Source of the DNA: CAYPCH01 sp964409165
Lineage (GTDB): Bacteria; Bacillota; Clostridia; Acetivibrionales; Acetivibrionaceae
Reading direction: 5' to 3'
Assembly: GCA_964409165.1 (NCBI GenBank)
Contig: CAYPCH010000002.1
Span: forward strand, 1 to 64,000
DNA length: 64,000 bases
Below, in pieces: positions 52,205-60,774 of this stretch. The position numbers were made by a program, and so were the translations under genes. The stretch's first letter is position 1; each line of letters begins with the position of its first letter. The notes beneath the pieces were generated by a model. The model saw only the letters and a program-made list of their open reading frames with translations, ran no database searches and had not been told where the DNA came from.

Positions 52205-52332
52205 AACTTTCCCACTTATAGTATTTTGAGGCTCTGGTTTCTCACAAGTTAAGGTCAAAAAGTTTACTTTTTGACCGCGGTAAGAAATGCTACATTAGTG
52301 GCAAAGAGCCCATAAATACTGTGGGAAAGTTG
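52205..52332. mobile_element. MITE-like palindromic element, copy 2
   Basis: About 128 bp, nearly identical to the reverse complement of 21120-21248, with terminal ACTTTCCCAC/GTGGGAAAGT. TATATAACT (or AGTATATAACT) stands on both sides, an apparent 9-11 bp target duplication. It is 38 bp before the PHP gene. Confidence 0.8.
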
Positions 52333-52369
52333 AGTATATAACTATATAACTATATAACAGGAGGAAACC

Positions 52370-53170
52370 ATGTACGATTGTCATGTTCATAGCAATTTTT
52401 CAGGAGACAGCAATATGGACGCATATACTGCGGTAAATACAGCCTATGACTTAGGTCTTGAAGGAATAGCATTCACAGATCACCTTGATTATGACTATCC
52501 TGATTATGATGAAGTTTTTTTGATTGATTTTGATAAATACTCAACTTATTTTGACCTATTGAAACTCAACAATCTTGAAAAAATAAAAGTTTTGAAAGGG
52601 ATTGAAGTAGGTATACAACCTCATGTTGTTAAAGATTCTCTTGAGATAGTAAAAAAATATGATTTTGATATTGTTATAGCCTCTGTACATATTGTAGATA
52701 AACTTGATATGCATAACGGTGATTTCTCTAAAGGAAAGACTAAATTTCAGTCATACACAAGATATTTTAAAGAAGTACTCGAAGCAATAAATCTGTTTGA
52801 CAACTTTGATATTCTCGGTCATATGGATCTTGTAAGGAGGTATGGATGTTATGACGACAAGACTATAGAATATGATGAGTACAGCCTTTATATTGAACCA
52901 ATTCTAAAAAAACTTGCTTCAATGGGCAAAGGTATTGAGATTAATTCTTCCGGGTTCAGATATGGATTGAACTCGCCAATGCCGGATTTTGATTTTTTTA
53001 AAAGATTTAAAGAATTAGGTGGCGAAATAGTTTGCACAAGTTCTGACGCTCATACTCCGGATTACATAGGCTATAAGTTTGATTATTTAAAAGAAATCCT
53101 GTTAAAGGCAGGCTTTAAATATACAGCTCATTTTGAGAATAGAAAACCAGTATTTTCACCAATTAAATAA
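52370..53170 (+). CDS. PHP-domain phosphatase (histidinol-phosphatase family)
   Basis: 266 residues. PHP metal-site motifs: DCHVHSNFSGD (start), FTDHLDY, GIEVGI, ASVHIVD, HMDLVRRYG and SSDAHTPDYIG. This is the HisJ/HisK class, which removes phosphate from histidinol phosphate in histidine synthesis; other PHP phosphatases look similar and no his genes are near, so the substrate is likely but unproved. The start follows AGGAGG. Confidence 0.85.
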   Translation: MYDCHVHSNFSGDSNMDAYTAVNTAYDLGLEGIAFTDHLDYDYPDYDEVFLIDFDKYSTYFDLLKLNNLEKIKVLKGIEVGIQPHVVKDSLEIVKKYDFDIVIASVHIVDKLDMHNGDFSKGKTKFQSYTRYFKEVLEAINLFDNFDILGHMDLVRRYGCYDDKTIEYDEYSLYIEPILKKLASMGKGIEINSSGFRYGLNSPMPDFDFFKRFKELGGEIVCTSSDAHTPDYIGYKFDYLKEILLKAGFKYTAHFENRKPVFSPIK

Positions 53171-53227
53171 AAAGCTTCGGGACATCGAGTCCCAAAGCTT
53201 TTTGCCGGATTTCCTTTCAGGAAATGG
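53169..53227 (+). terminator. 59-nt double hairpin, copy 2 (terminator-like)
   Basis: AAAAAGCTT (53169-53177) and AAGCTTTTT (53195-53203) enclose GGGAC/GTCCC; the second hairpin ATTTCC/GGAAAT follows. It begins at the PHP gene's stop codon. See 17797-17855 for the covarying copy. Confidence 0.78.
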
Positions 53228-53246
53228 CTCTAAATAAAATCAAAAT

Positions 53247-53288
53247 AAATAAAATTGAGTATCATCGAGAGGATACTCAATTTTATTT
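53247..53288. terminator. AATTGAGTATC-type bidirectional terminator
   Basis: AAATAAAATTGAGTATC (53247-53263) pairs with GATACTCAATTTTATTT (53272-53288). It lies between the convergent PHP and tyrS genes. Confidence 0.78.
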
Positions 53289-53358
53289 GTAGTTACGATA
53301 AAAATAGTTCTTGCGAACAATCCAAAACAATAATTTCAGCTATTACTTAACATTTAGG

Positions 53359-54585
53359 TCATATAAGCTTTACTTTATGGTGAACTTTTCTGCCTTTTCT
53401 TATAATAATTTCATTATCTTTAAAGTCTTCATTCTTTACTAATAGATCAAAGGATTCAACCTTTTTATCATTCAAACTTATACCTCCTTGCTCTATGAGT
53501 CGCCTTCCTTCACCTTTTGAAGGTATTAGCTTTGTTATAAGGAGCAGGTCAATAATATTCATACCATCTGCAAACTCATCTGATTTTATTTCCGAGGTAG
53601 GCATATTATCACTGCTTACTCCCTTTGCAAAGAGTTCTTCCGCTGTTTTTTGTGCTTTTAAGGCTTCTTCTTCCCCATGAATAAGCTTTGTAACCTCAAA
53701 TGCAAGGATTTTCTTTGCTTCGTTTATTTCTTGGTCACGAAGTTTGGAGAGTTCCTCTATTTTTTCCATAGGCAAGAAAGTCAGAAGTTTTAAACACTTT
53801 ATAACATCCGCATCATGTATGTTCCTCCAGTATTGGTAAAAGTCGTAAGAGGATGTCTTTTCAGGATCCAGCCACAACGCACCTTTTTCGGTTTTCCCCA
53901 TTTTCGTGCCTTCACTTGTTGTAAGAAGAGTAAATGTCATACCGTATACCTCTTTTGCTTCAACCCTTCTTATAAGCTCAATACCGCCTAAAATATTTGC
54001 CCATTGGTCATCACCGCCAAGCTCAAGAACACAACCGTGTTCCTGGTAAAGCTTCAAGTAGTCAAAACTTTGCATCAGCATATAATTGAATTCAATAAAT
54101 GATAATCCTTTTTCTAACCTTGTCTTAAAGCACTCTGCTGTGAGCATTCTGTTAACAGAAAAGTGAACGCCTATATCTCGCAAGAACTTTATATAATTTA
54201 AATCAAGCAACCACTCTGCGTTGTCAAGCATTAATGCTTTCCCGTCGCTAAAATCTATAAATTTTGAAAGTTGCTTTTTAAAATTATTTGCATTACGCTG
54301 TATTTCTTCCCTTGTCATCATTCTGCGCATATCTGCTTTGCCAGAAGGATCACCTACCATTGCAGTACCGCCTCCTACAATAGCGATAGGCCTGTGTCCT
54401 GCTCTCTGCATGTGTGCCATAACAACCATCTGAAGAAAGTGGCCTACGTGCAAACTGTCTGCTGTTGGGTCAAATCCAATATAAAATGTTACTTTTTCCT
54501 CCTCCAACAATTTTTTAATAGGTTCTTCATGCGTAATCTGCGCTATAAATCCTCTCTCTTTTAAAGTTTCAAATACATTCGACAT
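53359..54585 (-). CDS. tyrS: Tyrosyl-tRNA synthetase
   Basis: 408 residues from the ATG at 54585, behind AGGAGG. Class I motifs: FDPTADSLHVGHF (HIGH) and KMGKTEKGALW (KMSKS). The C-terminus (about 345-408) is an S4-like RNA-binding domain (GRRLIEQGGISLNDKKVESF). It charges tRNA-Tyr. A T-box leader precedes it, so expression should rise when uncharged tRNA-Tyr accumulates, possibly together with aroF. Confidence 0.97.
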   Translation of the reverse strand: MSNVFETLKERGFIAQITHEEPIKKLLEEEKVTFYIGFDPTADSLHVGHFLQMVVMAHMQRAGHRPIAIVGGGTAMVGDPSGKADMRRMMTREEIQRNANNFKKQLSKFIDFSDGKALMLDNAEWLLDLNYIKFLRDIGVHFSVNRMLTAECFKTRLEKGLSFIEFNYMLMQSFDYLKLYQEHGCVLELGGDDQWANILGGIELIRRVEAKEVYGMTFTLLTTSEGTKMGKTEKGALWLDPEKTSSYDFYQYWRNIHDADVIKCLKLLTFLPMEKIEELSKLRDQEINEAKKILAFEVTKLIHGEEEALKAQKTAEELFAKGVSSDNMPTSEIKSDEFADGMNIIDLLLITKLIPSKGEGRRLIEQGGISLNDKKVESFDLLVKNEDFKDNEIIIRKGRKVHHKVKLI

Positions 54586-54684
54586 TACTAAATACCTCCT
54601 ATATTTTTTCACTAAATGATAACTTAATACCAATCCAAATGCTTAATTCTACTTCTTCATTCCTTTTTTACTTATGTTTTAAAT

Positions 54685-54960
54685 AAATAAAAAAGCCTTC
54701 ACATCCTTAGTAAAGGACGAGAACGCTCCCGTGGTACCACCTTAATTCATATATCGCTTCTTGACATGCGATATATCTCTTTAGCAAATGCCGGATAACG
54801 ACCGACAACCGTCAACACTTACAAATTATTAACCTTCAGTGTGAAACTCCAGAGGGTAATTCATTTGTCCATTTGCGTAAGTCCTTTCACCAACCGGACT
54901 TCTCTCTATACGTTACAATGGAAAACTACTGTGTGCTCCTTCATAGTATTTATCATTATT
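54685..54960 (-). promoter_or_regulatory. T-box riboswitch upstream of tyrS
   Basis: T-box core AAGGTGGTACCACGGGAGCG near 54726-54745 (minus strand), then a terminator (CTCGTCCTTTACTAAGGATG and a six-T run near 54690). In the specifier region the sequence GAAT-TAC-C fits a UAC (Tyr) codon, as expected for tyrS. Confidence 0.9.
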
Positions 54961-54966
54961 TAATCC

Positions 54967-54995
54967 ATTCTAGCACAATTTATATCGGTTTACAA
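54967..54995 (-). promoter_or_regulatory. Sigma-A promoter of the tyrS T-box transcript
   Basis: On the minus strand TTGTAA (54990-54995), a 17-base spacer, TAGAAT (54967-54972). Start near 54960. Confidence 0.65.
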
Positions 54996-55021
54996 CTCTA
55001 ATTTTCTTAAAATGTTTCCTG

Positions 55022-56098
55022 TTATTGGATTACCCCTCCGCCCACGACAGTATCCTCGCTATAAAATACAATAGACTGACCAGGAGTTATGGCTCGCTGG
55101 GGCAATTCAAAGACAACCTTTACCCTTCCATCATCTAATGGAAAGATTTCTGCATCGGCCTCTTTTGCCGAATATCTTATTTTTGCCTTAACTTTTGCAG
55201 GCGCCTTCAGGCTTTCTATTGCTATAAAATTCATGTCATCGGCAATTAAGGAGCTTGAAAAAACCTCGTTATCATCACCTAAAATCACATTATTGTTCTT
55301 AAGGTCAAGACCTACAACATACATTGGTTTGCCCAGCGCAATTCCAAGTCCTTTTCTCTGCCCTACTGTATAATGTATTATTCCCTTGTGCCTGCCTAAT
55401 ATTCTGCCTCGAGCATCAACAAAATTTCCGGGTACAATTTTTGCATTGGTGTTTTCTTCTATAAATCTTCCGTAATTGTTATCTTCCACAAAGCATATTT
55501 CCTGGCTGTCTGGCTTGGATGATACAGCAAGCCCCAATTCTTTTGCTTTCTCCCTAACCTGATCTTTTGTGTAATCGCCTATTGGCATAAGCGTTCTTGA
55601 AAGCTGCTGTTGGGTAAGATTATATAGGGCATAAGTCTGATCCTTTTTCTGGCTTACAGATTTTTTAAGCAAATAACGGCCTGCAATTTCATCGTATACA
55701 ATAATTGCATAATGCCCTGTTGCAACATAGTCAATTCCCATTGAAACAGCCTTTTTAAGAAGGGCGTCAAATTTAACATATCTGTTGCAGGCAATACAAG
55801 GATTGGGTGTCTTTCCTTCCAAATACTCATCTTTAAAATAGTTTATTACCTTTTCCTCAAAAACATCCTCAAAGTTCAATACATAATAGGGTATTCCAAG
55901 CCTGTCCGCAACGCTCCTTGCATCTTCTACTGCCGATAAAGAACAGCAGCCTCCTTCAGTAAGTTTTGAATCTTCATCACCCGACCATATTTTCATTGTG
56001 GCACCAATAACATCATAACCTTTTTCCAAAAGTACAGCGGCGGCCACAGAACTGTCAACACCGCCGCTCATGCCGAGCATAACCTTCTTCTTATTCAT
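55022..56098 (-). CDS. mnmA: tRNA-specific 2-thiouridylase MnmA
   Basis: 358 residues. PP-loop GMSGGVDSSVAAAVLL, catalytic Cys in PNPCIACNRYVKF and second Cys in QEICFVEDNNYGRF. It thiolates U34 of Lys, Glu and Gln tRNAs using sulfur from a cysteine desulfurase. iscS and iscU lie immediately upstream on the same strand and can supply the sulfur, so this is a functional cluster. Confidence 0.97.
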   Translation of the reverse strand: MNKKKVMLGMSGGVDSSVAAAVLLEKGYDVIGATMKIWSGDEDSKLTEGGCCSLSAVEDARSVADRLGIPYYVLNFEDVFEEKVINYFKDEYLEGKTPNPCIACNRYVKFDALLKKAVSMGIDYVATGHYAIIVYDEIAGRYLLKKSVSQKKDQTYALYNLTQQQLSRTLMPIGDYTKDQVREKAKELGLAVSSKPDSQEICFVEDNNYGRFIEENTNAKIVPGNFVDARGRILGRHKGIIHYTVGQRKGLGIALGKPMYVVGLDLKNNNVILGDDNEVFSSSLIADDMNFIAIESLKAPAKVKAKIRYSAKEADAEIFPLDDGRVKVVFELPQRAITPGQSIVFYSEDTVVGGGVIQ

Positions 56099-56125
56099 CC
56101 TTGTTTTTGTCCGCCTTTGTTTTAT

Positions 56126-56572
56126 TTAATCTTCGTCGTCAAATTGATGGTGAATATCATCACACCTTCTTCCACAAGATACATTATCGCCATTGTCATC
56201 AATTAGTCCGTTTTTTCTCTTATAATCCTCTATTGCAGCTCTTATTGCCTCTTCCGCAAGGTTTGAGCAGTGCATTTTTACAGGTGGAAGACCGTCTAAT
56301 GCTTCTGCAACAGCTTTATTTGTTATGTTAAGTGCTTCCTCAACAGTTTTGCCTAAAACAAGTTCGGTAGCCATACTGCTTGTTGCAACAGCTGCACCGC
56401 ATCCAAAAGTTTTAAATTTTACGTCAACAATAACATTGTTCTCAATTTTCAGGTACATTTTCATTATATCCCCGCATTTTGCGTTACCAACTTCTCCAAT
56501 ACCGTCAGCGTTTTCAATTTCACCGACATTTCGAGGATTCATAAAATGATCCATTACTTTTTCACTATACAT
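56126..56572 (-). CDS. iscU: Iron-sulfur cluster scaffold IscU/NifU
   Basis: 148 residues. The N-terminal 125 form the IscU fold with cluster cysteines in NAKCGD, FGCGAAVATSS and MHCSNLAEEA. The C-terminal tail (KNGLIDDNGDNVSCGRRCDD) adds two more Cys and many Asp, a short extension often seen in clostridial NifU-like proteins. It assembles Fe-S clusters with sulfur from IscS, whose gene ends one base upstream. Confidence 0.95.
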   Translation of the reverse strand: MYSEKVMDHFMNPRNVGEIENADGIGEVGNAKCGDIMKMYLKIENNVIVDVKFKTFGCGAAVATSSMATELVLGKTVEEALNITNKAVAEALDGLPPVKMHCSNLAEEAIRAAIEDYKRKNGLIDDNGDNVSCGRRCDDIHHQFDDED

Positions 56573-56573
56573 A

Positions 56574-57755
56574 TTAACTCCCTCTTTTCACTTTTTCATA
56601 TAATGGTGACATTTCTCTAAGTCTCTCAACTATCATAGGCAATACTTCCATCAAATAATCAACATCCTCGTGAGAGTTATCTTCTCCAAATGTCAATCTT
56701 AATGAGCCATGGGCAATCTCGTGAATGAGCCCTATCGCAAGAAGAACATGTGAAGGGTCTAATGAACCTGAAGTACAGGCAGAACCGCTTGAAGCAGCAA
56801 TACCTTTCATATCAAGCATTAAAAGGAGTGATTCACCTTCAATAAACTCAAAGGAGAAGTTGATATTACCTGGAAGTCTTCTTTGTCTGTCGCCATTTAA
56901 TCTAACAAATGGTATTTTTTTCATTACCTCATCAATGGTTCTATCCCTTAACTCTGTCAGCTTTTTATTATACTCTTCTATGTTTTGTACAGCAAGCTCA
57001 ATTGCCCTGCCCAAACCGACTATAGCAGCAACATTTTCTGTGCTTGCCCTTCTGCCTCTCTCCTGAGCCCCTCCATGTAAAAATGAAGTCAACTTTATGC
57101 CTTTTCTTACGTACAATGCACCAACACCTTTAGGTCCGTAAAATTTATGTGCTGATAACGACAAAAGATCCACATTAAGGTCAACTACATTTATTGGGAT
57201 GTTCCCAACAGCTTGTACGGCATCGGTATGAAAAATTATTCCCTTTTCCCTTGCAATTTTACCTATCTCAGCAATCGGTTGAACAGTGCCTATTTCATTG
57301 TTGGCAAACATCACTGTTATAAGTATCGTATCAGGTCTTATTGCTTCTAAAACCTTATCCAATGACACAAGCCCATTTTCATCCACAGGCAGGTATGTTA
57401 CTTCGAAACCATCGCTTTCAAGATACTGGCATGTGTGCAATACTGCGTGATGCTCAATAGTTGTAGCTATAATATGTTTACCTTTGTCCTTATTCGCATA
57501 GGCAACTCCCTTTATTGCCCAGTTGTCCGCTTCAGTTCCTGAACCTGTAAAGAAAATTTCTCTATATTGAGCACCTAAAGCTTTAGCAACCTTTTCCCTC
57601 GCCTCTTCAACAGCTTTCTTGCTTTCTCTTCCAAGAGAATAAATTGAAGAAGCATTACCAAAGTTTTTATTAAAATAAGGTATCATTGCCTCTATTACTC
57701 CCGGCTTCATCGGTGTTGTAGCTGCATGGTCAAAATACACTGTTTTATTTGTCAT
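56574..57755 (-). CDS. iscS: Cysteine desulfurase (NifS/IscS)
   Basis: 393 residues. PLP-binding lysine in LSLSAHKFYGPKGVGALY and catalytic Cys in SSGSACTSGSLDPSHVL. It releases sulfur from cysteine for IscU clusters and for MnmA tRNA thiolation. A PLP dimer of the NifS/IscS group I type. The gene is one base from iscU. Confidence 0.97.
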   Translation of the reverse strand: MTNKTVYFDHAATTPMKPGVIEAMIPYFNKNFGNASSIYSLGRESKKAVEEAREKVAKALGAQYREIFFTGSGTEADNWAIKGVAYANKDKGKHIIATTIEHHAVLHTCQYLESDGFEVTYLPVDENGLVSLDKVLEAIRPDTILITVMFANNEIGTVQPIAEIGKIAREKGIIFHTDAVQAVGNIPINVVDLNVDLLSLSAHKFYGPKGVGALYVRKGIKLTSFLHGGAQERGRRASTENVAAIVGLGRAIELAVQNIEEYNKKLTELRDRTIDEVMKKIPFVRLNGDRQRRLPGNINFSFEFIEGESLLLMLDMKGIAASSGSACTSGSLDPSHVLLAIGLIHEIAHGSLRLTFGEDNSHEDVDYLMEVLPMIVERLREMSPLYEKVKRGS

Positions 57756-57840
57756 ATAATATTGCTCCTTACTTTGTTAATTTCCTTTAATATTATTTTC
57801 CCTTATAAAAGCTCCTAAAACGTATAATATCAATATAAAA

Positions 57841-58290
57841 CTATATATAATAAATATAATTGTTTTTGTTCAAATGCTTTCTATAATCACTCAATAAATC
57901 TTTCAGAGTTATTGAATCCACTACTTCGTTTACTTTATCCCTCATTCTTTCCCATATAAGCTTTGTAACACAGTTATCAGAATGGTCACATCTAAAAGGG
58001 TTTTCTTCAAACACGCATTCAACCGGCGCGAGAGAACCTTCTAAAGCACGAAGAATGGAGCCTATTTTGACGTTTTCAGGATCGTGCGCAAGAACATACC
58101 CTCCCTGAGCTCCTCTGACACTCTTAATGTGTCCTGCCCTTCGCAAAATGGCAAAAAGTTGCTCCAAATAGTTTTCGGATATATTCTGCCTTTCTGCTAT
58201 GTTTTTTAAAGGCACTGGTCCTTCTTCCGAATGGAAAGCCAGATCAACCATGGCTTTCACTCCATATCTTCCCTTAGTTGACAGCTTCAT
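57841..58290 (-). CDS. iscR: Rrf2-family regulator (IscR-like)
   Basis: 149 residues. An N-terminal winged helix (MKLSTKGRYGVKAMVDLAFH, then ISENYLEQLFAILRRAGHIK) and a three-Cys cluster loop ECVFEENPFRCDHSDNC (about 92-108), so it probably binds a [2Fe-2S] cluster and represses the iscR-iscS-iscU-mnmA genes when clusters are sufficient. It is the first gene of that unit. TTGACA with a downstream TAATCT lies upstream (58352-58374, minus strand) and may be its promoter. Confidence 0.93.
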   Translation of the reverse strand: MKLSTKGRYGVKAMVDLAFHSEEGPVPLKNIAERQNISENYLEQLFAILRRAGHIKSVRGAQGGYVLAHDPENVKIGSILRALEGSLAPVECVFEENPFRCDHSDNCVTKLIWERMRDKVNEVVDSITLKDLLSDYRKHLNKNNYIYYI

Positions 58291-58388
58291 TAATCAGAGC
58301 CCCCCTTCAATCCCAAGTATATTACTCGGTATTTATAACATTAGATTAGCACCATGTGAAATAATTGTCAATGTTTTATTGAAAACAA

Positions 58389-58436
58389 TATTTATTGAAC
58401 TCGATTCAAATTTTACATCGTGCTTCAATTTCCTTA
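58389..58436 (-). repeat. 47-bp dispersed repeat, copy e
   Basis: On the minus strand it reads AAGGAAATTGAAGCACGATG, then TAAAATTTGAATCGAGTTCA. It lies between the YkuS gene and iscR. Confidence 0.55.
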
Positions 58437-58721
58437 GAATAACGGACTATAATACCTTGTTTTTAACATATCTTCTATATCATCAACACTTTTTCCCAAG
58501 GAATTGATAATAAATACACCATAATTAGCTCTCATACCCATCGTGGCTTCTGGCATATTGTTTCTTGAAATATGAGAAATTTGAAAACTATTGCCTTCAT
58601 AAACAATAGCATCAATGGGATAATTATAGTTTTCCAGATTTACAACTTCAAATCCTCTGATAGAGAGTTCTTTTTTTAGTTTGTCAAGTCCATCCTGAAC
58701 AGCTACAACGATAAAAACCAC
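58434..58721 (-). CDS. YkuS family (UPF0180) protein
   Basis: About 90-95 residues, matching UPF0180 (IVVAVQDGLDKLKKELSIRG, then VVNLENYNYPIDAIVYEG). Cytoplasmic; function unknown. The reading frame can start at a GTG (58721) that overlaps its own Shine-Dalgarno, but the GGAGG at that place is ideally spaced (eight bases) from an ATC codon at 58712. No ATG exists in frame, so a rare ATC start is possible. Confidence 0.8.
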   Translation of the reverse strand: MVFIVVAVQDGLDKLKKELSIRGFEVVNLENYNYPIDAIVYEGNSFQISHISRNNMPEATMGMRANYGVFIINSLGKSVDDIEDMLKTRYYSPLF

Positions 58722-58758
58722 CTCCGATATAATTGTTTGCCGGAAGTGGTTATAATAT

Positions 58759-58798
58759 ACTATTGCTTATCATCTCAACTTTAATTATAAGCAATAGT
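58759..58798. repeat. 12-bp inverted repeat upstream of YkuS gene
   Basis: ACTATTGCTTAT (58759-58770) is perfectly inverted at 58787-58798. It could be a terminator for the small membrane protein gene (minus strand) or an operator for YkuS. Confidence 0.5.
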
Positions 58799-58848
58799 GC
58801 TATAATTGAAATGCTTACTTCAGTTTTTTACTCATTATTTGTATGCTG

Positions 58849-59016
58849 TTAATATATTTTATCTTTCTTCATTAAAAACACTAGAAAATATATTACTGCA
58901 ATTACAGCATAAACAACTATACTCTCTTTCCAGTAAAATTTTCTTATCAGTGTAATATTTATTAGCAGAAATACAAAACCCAAAAGCAAAATCCAGGCTC
59001 CTACTCTCTTTAACAT
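58849..59016 (-). CDS. 55-residue two-helix membrane protein
   Basis: ATG at 59016 is behind AGGAG with seven-base spacing. The protein has two hydrophobic segments (RVGAWILLLGFVFLLINITL and ESIVVYAVIAVIYFLVFLM) separated by a basic IRKFYWK loop, and ends MKKDKIY. It is a real-looking small membrane gene, between cheR and the YkuS gene on the same strand. I do not recognise a family. Confidence 0.7.
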   Translation of the reverse strand: MLKRVGAWILLLGFVFLLINITLIRKFYWKESIVVYAVIAVIYFLVFLMKKDKIY

Positions 59017-59101
59017 ACAACTCTCCTTTATACTCTATATATCAGATAAATTAAATTATATTTGGAATTATGATATTAGTCAAATCCCATAGATTATTTT
59101 T

Positions 59102-59884
59102 TTATAAGTCCCTGTCTTTCTTATAAAAGAAGGTCTGGAATGTCCTAAAATTATAATTGTTATACATTATTATTTGTTCAGTACTGCCTACAAAAAGTAT
59201 GCCTCCAGTTTTCAGAGACTTGTTGAATTTCTTATAGATATTGACTTTGGCTTCTTCAGTAAAATATATAAGAACATTTCGGCAAACAATTAAATCACAC
59301 TCCTGAGGGTAAACATCTGATAATAAATTATGATGCTTGAACTCAACACAGTTTTTAACTTCTTCTTTAATTTCATACATATTGTCCTTTGAGTTAAAAT
59401 ACTTATTAATATACTCTTTAGGAAGATTTCCAACACTTTTTTCATTATAAATACCGTTTTTCGCTTTACAAAGAATCTCCTTGTCAATATCTGTAGCAAT
59501 TACTTTTATGCTTCTTAACGGCAGGAATTCATTTAAGATCATAACAAGCGTGTAAGGCTCATCTCCGCTTGAACAGGCAGCACTCCACACTTTCAATGTT
59601 TTTGTTGTCTCAAAAAGAGCAGGTAAAATCAAATTTTTAAGATTTTCCCACTGCTCAGGGTTTCTATAAAATTCAGATACATTTATAGTCATGTAGTTTA
59701 TAAACTCATTGTACAATCTGGCATCAGTCTTTAAAGCATTTACATATTGCTCATAATCACTATAATTGTTCCTATTTATGAGAGAGTCCAGCCTTCTTTT
59801 CATTTGTTTTTCCTTGTATGAGCCAAGGTCAATTCCAGTAAGTTCATATATTGCTTTTTTAAATCCTTCGTAATCCATGAGCAT
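59102..59884 (-). CDS. cheR: CheR-type protein methyltransferase
   Basis: About 260 residues. An N-terminal helical domain (YEGFKKAIYELTGIDLGSYK) and a SAM-dependent CheR domain: NVSEFYRNPEQWENLKNLIL, WSAACSSGDEPYTLVMIL and CDLIVCRNVLIYF. CheR methylates glutamates of chemoreceptors. No other chemotaxis gene is near. Start among several near ATGs is uncertain (59884 or 59878). The copy of the 47-bp repeat at 59901-59949 lies just upstream. Confidence 0.92.
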   Translation of the reverse strand: MLMDYEGFKKAIYELTGIDLGSYKEKQMKRRLDSLINRNNYSDYEQYVNALKTDARLYNEFINYMTINVSEFYRNPEQWENLKNLILPALFETTKTLKVWSAACSSGDEPYTLVMILNEFLPLRSIKVIATDIDKEILCKAKNGIYNEKSVGNLPKEYINKYFNSKDNMYEIKEEVKNCVEFKHHNLLSDVYPQECDLIVCRNVLIYFTEEAKVNIYKKFNKSLKTGGILFVGSTEQIIMYNNYNFRTFQTFFYKKDRDL

Positions 59885-59900
59885 ATAGACCAAATCTCCA

Positions 59901-59949
59901 TTCTATATTGAATGTAATAAAGATTTTACACAGTGCCACAATTTCCTTA
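59901..59949 (-). repeat. 47-bp dispersed repeat, copy d
   Basis: On the minus strand it reads AAGGAAATTGTGGCACTGTG, then TAAAATCTTTATTACATTCA. It ends about 20 bp before the cheR start and may carry its promoter or leader. Confidence 0.55.
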
Positions 59950-60129
59950 GGAAAGGTTTAAATATAACTTCTACTACAATTTTTACTTAACGCTTATTTG
60001 AAGCCAAATAACGACTTAAAAAGTAGAAGTGAATTTCACTCATTCCTTTAATACAATATCACAAAAATCAAATTTTTAAATGTAAAATCATTTTCGTGAT
60101 TAATTTAATTATAAGAGGTTTAATAAAAA

Positions 60130-60546
60130 TTATTGCAAAACATTCAATTCAGGAAAAAATCTTTGGATTTCAATTTCCGCATTTTCGATAGAGTCTGAAG
60201 CATGTATCAGATTTTCAAATCTGTGTAATCCGTAATCACCCCTTATAGTACCAGGAAGCGATTCAAAAGAACTTGTCTTTCCTATCATGGTTCTAACCAT
60301 TCCAATAACTTGATTTCCAGCTATAATAAGTACAATAACAGAACCTGAAGTAATATAATTAATCATATCTTCAAAAATAGGTTCATTCCTGACATGATAA
60401 TAGTGCTCTAATGCAATGTTTTTTTCGATATCCATCATTTTCATGTGAGTAATTGTAAGATTCCTTTTTTCAAATCTTGAAATGATTTCACCTGCAAGTT
60501 TTCTCCTTACAGTATCAGGCTTTAAGATAACCAGTGTACGTTCCAT
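60130..60546 (-). CDS. ndk: Nucleoside diphosphate kinase
   Basis: 138 residues from the ATG at 60546, behind AAGGAGA. MERTLVILKPDTVRRKLAGE at the start and the active-site region GDYGLHRFENLIHASDS with the phosphorylated His. Most enzymes have NxxHGSDS; here Ala replaces Gly. It equalises NTP and dNTP pools. It stands alone. Confidence 0.95.
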   Translation of the reverse strand: MERTLVILKPDTVRRKLAGEIISRFEKRNLTITHMKMMDIEKNIALEHYYHVRNEPIFEDMINYITSGSVIVLIIAGNQVIGMVRTMIGKTSSFESLPGTIRGDYGLHRFENLIHASDSIENAEIEIQRFFPELNVLQ

Positions 60547-60714
60547 ATCTTTCTCCTTACAGTCATTTGACATTATAAAGAAATAACATATACATTCTAT
60601 CATAATATATACTAAAAATAAAGATTTATATTCTATTCTATAATAATCGCGGAAACAATATATTTATCATTTCAGTTTTCACGGCATGTAATCAATTAAA
60701 TTGGACAAAAGCAA

Positions 60715-60774
60715 AAGAACCTATTACAATAAATCCGTGTCAACATTACAAATTTGCAACTTTAACAGGTTCTT
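60715..60774 (-). promoter_or_regulatory. AAGAACCT inverted repeat
   Basis: AAGAACCT (60715-60722) is inverted at 60767-60774, and the minus-strand arm is followed by TTTTGCTTTT. It could terminate a transcript that reads through the mini-ORF at 60746-60808. Confidence 0.4.
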
